Below, piece by piece: positions 5,921 to 11,976 of a DNA stretch of 16,620 nucleotides. The stretch comes from Candidatus Falkowbacteria bacterium CG02_land_8_20_14_3_00_36_14 (GTDB lineage Bacteria > Patescibacteriota > Patescibacteriia > Patescibacteriales > UM-FILTER-36-11). Every line of letters begins with the position of its first letter. Position 1 is the first letter of the stretch. Position numbers and translations under genes: made by a program. The notes under the pieces are model-generated. The model saw only the letters and a program-made list of their open reading frames with translations, had not been told where the DNA came from and searched no databases. The stretch is from assembly GCA_002781265.1 (NCBI GenBank), contig PETS01000004.1, positions 1 through 16,620 of the forward strand, given 5' to 3'.

Positions 5921-7670
5921 TGTCTTTTTCGGCCTTTTTCTTTAACTTATCAATTAATTCCGACATCATCTTCCAGCCGATTCCCTGCCCTTGAGCTTCA
6001 GCCACAACCGCAATATCTTCAAGATAGATTGATGGGTCGCCTTCATCGGTCTCATCTTCTACCGCAACGATATATCCCATTACCTCAAATTTATCACTTC
6101 CCTTTCTTTTTCCTCTGATTATTGATGAATATTGAAGTCCATTTCCTCTTTTAATATCTTCAACCATAGCTTGTCCTAAAATCAAATTTTCGTCATTGTA
6201 AATTACTCTTTCAATTCGTTTTAATGCATTAAAATCTTCTTTTGAAATTTGTTTCAAATGTACATCAGTATATTCTATTTTAATTATTTCCTTTTTCTCT
6301 TCTTTCTTCTTTATTTTTTCTTTTTTAGATTTTTTGTCTTCCCATATTAATTTCACTCTGTCATCTTCTGCCTCAAGATAATATCCGTCTTCTCTATTAT
6401 ACCCGCCAATTTTTTTATACGTGCTTTTACTATTTGGCATTTTAAACAGTTGTTTCACAGTAGGTAGGTCGTTATTGATTTTTCCCCCTAAGACTATTTT
6501 ATTTACTCCGATACTTTTGGCATATTTCTCTAGATAATCAAACAGTTCTTTGGTTAATTGTTCAGGATAATTAGTACTGTAAAGTGTGTTTGATTCAATA
6601 TTATCCACCACAAAAGCTGGCTCTTTATTTTTGTCTTGTCCTAACCAGCACCATGCCGCTGTTACCGGTTCATTTTTTGTCTCATTCCAAATATTAACTA
6701 TCTGAACTCCTAAATCGGTATTGTAGTCTGCAATAGTAGAGTCTGGTTCATTAGGACGACCTGTTTGCTCAATAGAGATACAGCACGGTGAATAATTCCC
6801 CTGGTAGAGGTCAATGTCAGGATTTCTCGCCCAGACAAAGATACTCATCGGTTGGTTTTCTAATTTCCCTTTTTCTTTATCGCTTTTTTCTGAGAATAAG
6901 TTACCGATAGTGGTTCTATCTGTCTTGTAGTGGTCAAATTGTTCTGCCACCTTCAATTCAATTCCCTGTATAAGCGCTTCTGTTCTTTTTGCTCCTAGTG
7001 CAGGGTCTATCATTCCTTGTACCCTATCCTTAAATCCTTCAATTCTTGTATCTAATAAATCAAATTTCTCTCTCATTTCTTCTTTGGCTTTGTTCGCTTT
7101 CTCTTTCAATTCCTGAATCATTTTGCCTGAAGGCAATTTCCCCGACAGCGCTTCCTGAAGCTTATTTTCATTTTCCATTAAATTGTCCTGTGCTTTTATA
7201 ACATCATTTTTAAGTTGTTGCCAAGCGGCGATATCGCCTAATAATTTGTCCCAAAGAGAGACCGTTTTGATATTTTCTAATTTCTTTTCCAATCCTATAA
7301 TACCCTTTTCAATGCCTTGGGCTTTCTTTTCATTGCCTTCCGCTTCGGCTTTCCACAGCTCTTCCAACATTTTAGTGATTTTTTCTTCTGTTTCTTTTGC
7401 GTCTTCCAGCGACACTTTGAATTCAGAAAGCTCGGGACGATATTCCTTCAGAACTTCTTTTATGGTATGCGCGTAGCTGTTAATTGTTTCTTGTATGCGA
7501 TTCAATGGGGCAGATATTGTTTCAGAAAATGCTAAAGTGGACTTCCCTGATTCAAGTGAGAAATATTGCGTTTCAGAATAATCCAGCCACTGGTTAATAT
7601 CTATTCCTGCTTCTTCTAATTCTTCTAGTATCTCTGGATTATTTTCATATCCTTTCAATTTTCCTTGCAT
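5901..7670 (-). CDS. Coiled-coil protein with an unnamed CC-motif domain and a truncated GNAT acetyltransferase domain
   Basis: 589 aa ending in TGA. Residues 1-270 are highly charged and probably coiled-coil (about 55-135 and 155-245). A domain at about 275-415 carries VWARNP, GNYSPCC (291-297), the run LGVQIVNIWNE, an aromatic AAWCWLG and VVDNIE; I have seen this pattern in CPR hypothetical proteins but cannot name it. A Lys/Glu linker (about 440-462) leads to a GNAT domain with IYLEDIAVV and the acetyl-CoA loop QGQGIG (560-565). GNAT enzymes move acetyl groups to amines; the substrate here is unknown. The ORF starts in the same frame as the upstream 475-aa ORF, two codons past its stop, and its own end falls mid-domain because of a +1 shift. 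I think it is the middle piece of a formerly single gene, so it may not be functional. Confidence 0.8.
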   Translation of the reverse strand: MQGKLKGYENNPEILEELEEAGIDINQWLDYSETQYFSLESGKSTLAFSETISAPLNRIQETINSYAHTIKEVLKEYRPELSEFKVSLEDAKETEEKITKMLEELWKAEAEGNEKKAQGIEKGIIGLEKKLENIKTVSLWDKLLGDIAAWQQLKNDVIKAQDNLMENENKLQEALSGKLPSGKMIQELKEKANKAKEEMREKFDLLDTRIEGFKDRVQGMIDPALGAKRTEALIQGIELKVAEQFDHYKTDRTTIGNLFSEKSDKEKGKLENQPMSIFVWARNPDIDLYQGNYSPCCISIEQTGRPNEPDSTIADYNTDLGVQIVNIWNETKNEPVTAAWCWLGQDKNKEPAFVVDNIESNTLYSTNYPEQLTKELFDYLEKYAKSIGVNKIVLGGKINNDLPTVKQLFKMPNSKSTYKKIGGYNREDGYYLEAEDDRVKLIWEDKKSKKEKIKKKEEKKEIIKIEYTDVHLKQISKEDFNALKRIERVIYNDENLILGQAMVEDIKRGNGLQYSSIIRGKRKGSDKFEVMGYIVAVEDETDEGDPSIYLEDIAVVAEAQGQGIGWKMMSELIDKLKKKAEKDKEANSI

Positions 7671-7673
7671 CGC

Positions 7674-9101
7674 TTAGCGAAATTCTAAAGATTCAGGACT
7701 TAGCTCCGGATTAGTTTTTAATATTTCTTTTTTTGTCTCAAAAAGAAATTTAATATTTTCTTGAGATAAATCATCAAGCTCAGAATATTTAATAAGTAAT
7801 TTTGAACTAAAACGAGGATTTTCAGAGATTGCGCTAAAAAGAAAAGGATTTTTTTGTATTTCTCGTATAAATTTATCTGATTTAAATTTATCTTTGAACG
7901 CGACTAAAGAAATAACGACCTCGATAGACTTTTGCGCTTGATTAAAAAGTTCCAAAGAGATTTTCTGAATTTGAAATAATAAACTTTGTAATTCCGGGAC
8001 TTGGTTAAAAATTTCTTGAGATGTGATAGATAGATTGAATTCTTTTCTTACTTCAAGTGCGGAATCAATATTTCCAATTGACAAACAGTTAATAAATCCT
8101 TGTTTAGCAGCTCGTTGAACATCCAGAGAAATGATAAATTCGTCAGGTAGAGAAAATTCTTTTCTGATTATAAAGGCTGGGTTAATATATCCACTAGACA
8201 AACAATTAATGTATCCTGGCTTAGCAGCTTGCTGGACGAATTCTTCTGATAAAGAAAATCTCTTTTTGATCTCAAGTGCGGAATTAATACTTCCAATTGA
8301 CAAACAGGCAGTAAATCCCTGTTTGGCAGCCCGTTGAACTTCCGTAGAGGCGATAAATTCTCTCGGCAGAGAAAATTTATTTTTAGTTTCAAAAAGAAAG
8401 TCAATATCTCCACCTCCACCAGATAAATCATCAATAAACGCCTCCTTTGCAGCTTGCTGGACGAATTCTTCTGATAAAAAAAATCTCTTTTTGATCTCAA
8501 GTGCGGTATCAACATTTCCAGATAAGCACTTGATAAATTCTTCCCCTGCGGCTCGTTGGATAAATTCTTCTGATAAAGAAAATTTATCTTTGATTTCAAA
8601 AGCAGAGTCAATATCTCTGGTTTTAAAGCCGAAATCAATATCTCCAATAGATAAGAACTTGATAAACCTTTCCCTGGCGACTCGCTGGACTTCGGGAGAG
8701 ACGATAAATTCTTCCGACAAAGAAAATCTTCTTTTGATTTCAAGTGCGGTATCAACATTTCCTCCATATAATAAATATTTAATAAATCCTTGTTCAGCGG
8801 CTTGTTGAGTTATTTCTTTCTGTAAAGAAAATTCTTCTTTTATTTCAAGAGCGTGGTTAATATTCCCCCATGTTAAATAATCAATAATTTTTTGTTTGGC
8901 TTTCTCTTGCTCTGACGTCAAAACAATTTTTCTTTCCTCCTTATTACCAACCATTTTCTCCGCCTCTCCGCTTTCAACTCTTTTCGCTAAATTTTCTGCT
9001 TCTTCCTGTGCTTCGCCAATAACAATATCCTGCTCTTCCTTGGGCAGTTTTTCAAATTTCTTCCTGTCTTCAATTTTAGAAAAATCATATTTTTCCGGCA
9101 T
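7674..9101 (-). CDS. Helical-repeat protein, N-terminal part of a split large protein
   Basis: 475 aa. The N-terminus (MPEKYDFSKIEDRKKFEKLP) followed by an acidic EEQD...EAQEEAE helix is a start I associate with large CPR hypothetical proteins. Residues about 65-360 hold eight degenerate repeats of 33-43 aa with the core A..GFI..LS.G.id.ALEIKkrFSLSEEF, predicted alpha-alpha units like other solenoid scaffolds. The C-terminal 110 residues are helical without repeats. It ends with TAA at 7674-7676; GCG and then ATG of the next ORF follow in the same frame, so a single nonsense codon separates the two. It starts 15 bp after the AbiEi-like gene and may share its transcript. I know no function; binding of a protein partner is a reasonable inference for the repeats. 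Confidence 0.8.
   Translation of the reverse strand: MPEKYDFSKIEDRKKFEKLPKEEQDIVIGEAQEEAENLAKRVESGEAEKMVGNKEERKIVLTSEQEKAKQKIIDYLTWGNINHALEIKEEFSLQKEITQQAAEQGFIKYLLYGGNVDTALEIKRRFSLSEEFIVSPEVQRVARERFIKFLSIGDIDFGFKTRDIDSAFEIKDKFSLSEEFIQRAAGEEFIKCLSGNVDTALEIKKRFFLSEEFVQQAAKEAFIDDLSGGGGDIDFLFETKNKFSLPREFIASTEVQRAAKQGFTACLSIGSINSALEIKKRFSLSEEFVQQAAKPGYINCLSSGYINPAFIIRKEFSLPDEFIISLDVQRAAKQGFINCLSIGNIDSALEVRKEFNLSITSQEIFNQVPELQSLLFQIQKISLELFNQAQKSIEVVISLVAFKDKFKSDKFIREIQKNPFLFSAISENPRFSSKLLIKYSELDDLSQENIKFLFETKKEILKTNPELSPESLEFR
8022..8909 (-). repeat. Eight tandem protein repeats encoded by degenerate DNA repeats
   Basis: The repeat units cover codons 65-360 of the 475-aa ORF. At the DNA level some units are very recent copies: 8224-8281 and 8449-8506 are about 58 bases with a single mismatch, exactly 225 bp (75 codons, two units) apart. 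Another pair shares TTCCAATTGACAAACAG near 8072 and 8297, also 225 bp apart. This indicates expansion by duplication of two-unit blocks. The regularity also keeps other frames open here, producing spurious ORFs on both strands. Confidence 0.85.
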
Positions 9102-9116
9102 AAGATTATTGGCTGA

Positions 9117-9704
9117 TTAAATATTAAGCGCTTGCTGGGCTTTTTTAAAAACATAATGAGGGTAATGGCGCAAAATTTCTTTAAATTTCTTTATATTTAT
9201 TTTTTTTAACCGCAAAGTGTCCAGTTCGGCTATTCTTTTTCCGCGCGCCAGCAGATAAAAAAGATCGGCTAGAGCTTTTTCCGGCGAGGCGATATAAATC
9301 TTTTCTTTTAAGTCATAGCCGAAACAAAGTTCGGACTTTAGCCGAACATATTCAAAGACTAAATTTCCCGCCTTAATCGTCCGGCTTCTTTTTTTAGTAG
9401 CGAGGGTAACAACCGAAGGCACTTGATCAATTAAATTATAGTAATAAAGCGCATATTCAAAGCTTATGTAAGAATTAGGGTCTATCTCGTTAGCTAAATG
9501 CAAATAGTCAACCTGGGAAAGATAAAAAGCGTAATAGCCCCTTATTAGGCGGAATATCATTTCTTTTTTATGCCAACGGGAAAGAAGCACTTTAAAATTT
9601 TTATCCGACCCTTGGTAAAATTTTTTCAAATCATTAACGCTGAAATACGATTTTCCTACCGCTTGTAAAGATTTTTTAAATTGGAGATAGTTAATTTTTT
9701 CCAT
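9117..9704 (-). CDS. AbiEi-like antitoxin / transcriptional regulator
   Basis: About 195 aa from the ATG at 9704 (an upstream ATG at 9725 would add seven residues). The N-terminal third looks like a winged helix (FSVNDLKKFYQG...LLSRWHKKEMIFRLIRGYYAF). The remainder matches the AbiEi core: PNSYISFEYALYYYNLI, an aromatic-rich strand region, and IYIASPEKALADLFYLLARG, the motif typical of these proteins. In type IV systems AbiEi represses its own promoter and counteracts the AbiEii nucleotidyltransferase without needing direct contact. I chose 9704 because it gives a 14-bp overlap with the toxin gene, typical of coupling; neither start has a Shine-Dalgarno site. Antitoxin-second order is the reverse of the classical abiE operon. 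Confidence 0.82.
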   Translation of the reverse strand: MEKINYLQFKKSLQAVGKSYFSVNDLKKFYQGSDKNFKVLLSRWHKKEMIFRLIRGYYAFYLSQVDYLHLANEIDPNSYISFEYALYYYNLIDQVPSVVTLATKKRSRTIKAGNLVFEYVRLKSELCFGYDLKEKIYIASPEKALADLFYLLARGKRIAELDTLRLKKINIKKFKEILRHYPHYVFKKAQQALNI

Positions 9705-10386
9705 TAGCGTAAAATTTAATGACATTGGTAATTATTTTCCACTTATCTTGAGGCAACCAACGCTTTAGTTCTCTAGAGAATTCTTGTTTGGCAAATGGAA
9801 ATTTTATTTTTTTTTCTTTTTCCATCCGCAACTTTTGGCAAAGATACCAATAATCAAACCAGTCGCGGGGCATTTCTCTGGCGCGCATCGCCTTGGCTTT
9901 CAACCAATGAAGCGATGCCATTGTCGCCACAGGAAAAATCACTTCTTTATTAGACGCTGGGGAAAAAAGCAAAACGTTTTCTGATTTTATTCCGTTTTTT
10001 TTCTTACTTATTTCTATTTTTATCCTAATAGCATGCTTTAAAATCGGGTTCTTTATATGGAGCAGGCCAAAAATCGTCTGCCTTTTTTCAATCACCTCTT
10101 CAACGCTTACGCCTTGATTTTCCAAAGCCACCGCCATCATCGCTTTTTCTAAGTCATTTATATTTGATTTTCTCTTTCGCACTAATAAAAAATCTAAATC
10201 CTCAGAATAGCGAAAACTGCCATACGCTAACCGCAAAGCTGTTCCGCCGTAAAAAATAACATCAGCCGAAAGACCGGTTTTACTTAACTGGGATAACGTT
10301 TCTATTTCTAAATATTCCCTGATTATATTTAAAGGCGCGATTTTCTGATCACGCGCCATTTTTTCAATTAAATATTGATTCAACAT
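9691..10386 (-). CDS. AbiEii/AbiGii-type nucleotidyltransferase toxin
   Basis: 231 aa. The nucleotidyltransferase core is clear: FYGGTALRLAYG (45-56) with the GG[T/S] motif, then RYSEDLDFLL (59-68) with the two metal-binding aspartates D63 and D65, a later IKIEIS strand (122-127) that could supply the third carboxylate, and the LKAKAMRAREMPRDWFDYWYL segment (about 162-182) whose Lys, Arg and RD..D residues are conserved in the family. Characterised members (AbiEii, MenT) transfer nucleotides to tRNA or bind GTP and arrest growth; the target here is unknown. All catalytic residues appear present, so it is probably active. It is the first gene after a promoter at 10420-10448 and overlaps the antitoxin gene by 14 bp. 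Confidence 0.88.
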   Translation of the reverse strand: MLNQYLIEKMARDQKIAPLNIIREYLEIETLSQLSKTGLSADVIFYGGTALRLAYGSFRYSEDLDFLLVRKRKSNINDLEKAMMAVALENQGVSVEEVIEKRQTIFGLLHIKNPILKHAIRIKIEISKKKNGIKSENVLLFSPASNKEVIFPVATMASLHWLKAKAMRAREMPRDWFDYWYLCQKLRMEKEKKIKFPFAKQEFSRELKRWLPQDKWKIITNVIKFYANGKN

Positions 10387-10406
10387 AGTTAATTATTATA
10401 TTAACT
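10387..10406. promoter_or_regulatory. Candidate AbiEi operator dyad
   Basis: AGTTAAT (10387-10393) and ATTAACT (10400-10406) are exact reverse complements separated by six A/T bases, lying between the -10 box and the toxin start codon. AbiEi proteins are known to bind inverted repeats at their own promoter, so this is a plausible autoregulatory site. The AT-rich context makes a chance dyad possible. Confidence 0.45.
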
Positions 10407-10419
10407 TTCTTGCATCTAT

Positions 10420-10448
10420 ATTTTATAATATTTTTTATAAAATTTCAA
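10420..10448 (-). promoter_or_regulatory. Probable promoter of the AbiE-like operon
   Basis: On the minus strand TTGAAA (10443-10448) and TAAAAT (10420-10425) are spaced by 17 bases. Transcription would begin near 10413, about 27 bases before the toxin ATG and just upstream of the inverted repeat at 10387-10406. The region is very AT-rich, which lowers confidence in any single -10 choice. Confidence 0.5.
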
Positions 10449-10459
10449 TCTTTTTAAAT

Positions 10460-10816
10460 TTATTTTAAATATTTTTCCAGCTCTGATAATTTATTTAAAT
10501 CAATATTGCCGGCCGGGGAGACAGCGCCCTTGATGCCCAATAAATCCTGATACTGGCTGAATACGCCTGATAAAAGTGGCGGCAGATAAATGATGCCTAA
10601 AATAATCGGCACGACAATCAATAAAATATAAACAATGCTCATTATTTTCTGAAAGTTGATATAATTTTTTATTTTTTTAGTCATCCCGTAAATTTCTTCT
10701 GTCAATTTTATATTTTTCTCCAAAAGCTCGGCTATTTTTTCATTGGAAAAATTCTGGGTTTGTCCGGCTTGATTGTCTGCCCCGTTAAATCTTTGATTTA
10801 TATTATTACTGTTCAT
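10460..10816 (-). CDS. Small single-pass membrane protein with coiled coil
   Basis: 118 aa. A polar Asn/Gln-rich N-terminus (1-24) is followed by a charged helix (NEKIAELLEKNIKLTEEIYG, about 25-44) likely to form a coiled coil, then one strongly hydrophobic membrane segment (about 57-83) and a short C-terminal tail ending in the helix LNKLSELEKYLK. I do not recognise a family. It starts 21 bp after nrdG and is probably the last gene of the nrd operon, but small proteins of this plan occur in many CPR contexts and nothing links it to nucleotide metabolism. There is no Shine-Dalgarno site; the ATG at 10816 is the first possible Met. Confidence 0.7.
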   Translation of the reverse strand: MNSNNINQRFNGADNQAGQTQNFSNEKIAELLEKNIKLTEEIYGMTKKIKNYINFQKIMSIVYILLIVVPIILGIIYLPPLLSGVFSQYQDLLGIKGAVSPAGNIDLNKLSELEKYLK

Positions 10817-10837
10817 AAATTTATTATTTATAATTTA

Positions 10838-11776
10838 TTATCTTATTTCACATTTTTTTACATATTGTCCGGCGATTTTAGCCATCTTTTTCATCTCTTT
10901 AATATTATACGATTTTTGACCCATAAATGATTCATCCACCAATTTTATATTGCTTTTAAACTGCTGTAAATACCAAATTTCTGCGCCGTTTATCATTTCT
11001 CCCATTTTATTAATATCTTCCGGCTTTATTAAGCCGGGCACGACTGTTGTCCTAAATTCATAAGGAATATTGGCGCCCATTATTATCTTAATACTTTTTT
11101 TGATTTTTTCCAAATTTACAAAACTGTCATTGCGAGGAGTCCCGCCTCGGGACGACGAAGCAATCTCGGGGCTATGAGATTTCACCGAGATCGCTTCGCT
11201 CCTTTCAACCGCTCGCCATGACAATTTAGAGAGCGGAAGCCCCGCCACTTCCCCATACTTCTCCAAAGGCGCTTTAATATCCATGGCGATATAATCAACT
11301 AATCGCCCCCCCGATAAGAAAGGTATGGGAGGGTTATTTTTTTTATCAGCTTTATTGCCCCCCTTACTCCTCCTTGTTAGGGGGGCAAGTAATTTCTTAA
11401 GCATGGCTGGGTTGGTACCGTTGGTGTCTAATTTTACCTTGTAGCCCAGCTTTTTTATTTTGGTTATAAATTTGAGCAAGTCTGGATGAATGGTCGGCTC
11501 GCCGCCGGTTATTACCACTCCTTCCAATTTTCCGGTCCGGCTGGCCAAAAAATCAAAAAGATCATCTTCTTTGTATAATGAAAAATGATCTTTTCGCTTC
11601 TCGTCTTTTTCAGCCCGAGAATATTTCAACTTGCCGCCAACTCTGGAAACGGGGCAGACAAGCATTGGGTTATAGCAAAAATGGCAACGGAAATTGCAAC
11701 CTTGGGTGAACACTATGGCCGAAATATGGCCGGGATAATCCAATAAGCTAAATTTTTGCAATCCGCCAATAACCAT
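10838..11776 (-). CDS. nrdG: Anaerobic ribonucleotide reductase activating protein (radical SAM), with repeat-derived insertions
   Basis: 312 aa from the ATG at 11776 (MVIGGLQKFSLLDYPG, the usual start of this family; a TTG at 11788 would add four residues). The radical SAM cluster motif is C27-C31-C34 in CNFRCHFC, followed by VVITGGEPT (87-95), KLDTNG (115-120), AMDIKAP (164-170) and FRTTVVPGL. The enzyme cleaves S-adenosylmethionine to make the glycyl radical on NrdD. Related proteins are about 230 aa. The extra length is mainly two insertions: residues 131-157 and 186-217, each encoded by an inverted-repeat element that keeps the frame; a further lineage-specific stretch follows residue 42. 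All catalytic motifs survive and the insertions fall between conserved segments, so the protein is probably active. It lies 17 bp after the glycyl-radical ORF. Confidence 0.93.
   Translation of the reverse strand: MVIGGLQKFSLLDYPGHISAIVFTQGCNFRCHFCYNPMLVCPVSRVGGKLKYSRAEKDEKRKDHFSLYKEDDLFDFLASRTGKLEGVVITGGEPTIHPDLLKFITKIKKLGYKVKLDTNGTNPAMLKKLLAPLTRRSKGGNKADKKNNPPIPFLSGGRLVDYIAMDIKAPLEKYGEVAGLPLSKLSWRAVERSEAISVKSHSPEIASSSRGGTPRNDSFVNLEKIKKSIKIIMGANIPYEFRTTVVPGLIKPEDINKMGEMINGAEIWYLQQFKSNIKLVDESFMGQKSYNIKEMKKMAKIAGQYVKKCEIR
11125..11223. repeat. 99-bp inverted-repeat element inserted in frame in nrdG
   Basis: TGTCATTGCGAG (11125-11136) pairs with CTCGCCATGACA (11212-11223), 11 of 12 bases, and GAAGCAATCTCGG (11157-11169) pairs with CCGAGATCGCTTC (11185-11197), 12 of 13. 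GTCATTGCGAGGAG...GAAGCAATCTC is a repeat sequence I have seen in intergenic regions of many bacteria. Here it spans exactly 33 codons, contains no stop in the nrdG frame and encodes about residues 186-217, including SWRAVERSEAIS and SRGGTPRND. Confidence 0.88.
11306..11388. repeat. Second repeat insertion in nrdG, with C-run/G-run hairpin
   Basis: TTGCCCCCCT (11355-11364) and AGGGGGGCAA (11379-11388) are exact reverse complements around a 14-base loop; beside them lies a related C-rich/GGGAGGG stretch (11306-11334). In nrdG this encodes about residues 131-157 (APLTRRSKGG ... NPPIPFLSGG), a peptide signature I recognise as translated intergenic repeat. It separates two segments that are adjacent in related proteins (KKLL and RLVDYIAMDIK). 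The exact element boundaries are inferred. Confidence 0.75.
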
Positions 11777-11793
11777 AAATTTAAACAACTAAA

Positions 11794-11928
11794 TTACTTT
11801 ATTTTGAAAGTTCGGCGGTAATAATATTCTGCCTGCTTGCCGTCATTCCATTGTTTGACCGGCCGCAGATAGCCGACAACGCGGCTATAAACTTCGCAGG
11901 GCTGTCTTTTTGTTTTGATTGGGCTCAT
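11794..11928 (-). CDS. Glycyl-radical segment of anaerobic ribonucleotide reductase on a separate small ORF
   Basis: 44 aa. CEVYSRVVGYLRPV (11-24) followed by WNDGKQAEYYYRRTF (27-41) is the C-terminal glycyl-radical motif of class III ribonucleotide reductases; Gly19 would carry the radical made by NrdG. This motif is absent from the 695-aa NrdD polypeptide just upstream, which ends after its zinc site. The ORF is in the same frame as nrdD: after the NrdD TAA comes AAA, a second TAA, then 14 sense codons and this ATG. No good Shine-Dalgarno site precedes it (only A-rich sequence). Either NrdD works as two polypeptides, comparable in principle to GrcA/YfiD supplying a glycyl-radical domain to pyruvate formate-lyase, or the gene has been broken. 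Conserved residues look intact, which favours a working protein. Confidence 0.85.
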   Translation of the reverse strand: MSPIKTKRQPCEVYSRVVGYLRPVKQWNDGKQAEYYYRRTFKIK

Positions 11929-11976
11929 ATTCTTTTTTTTATCCGTTATTTTATTTAATGGATAAATATTTTATTT

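Noticed and set aside
8168..8767. Minus-strand ORF of 199 codons in another frame of the repeat gene, and plus-strand ORFs at 8131-8337 and 8491-8808
   Set aside because: They stay open because the DNA repeats have periods divisible by three; the 475-aa frame has the coherent helical repeat and a known type of start.
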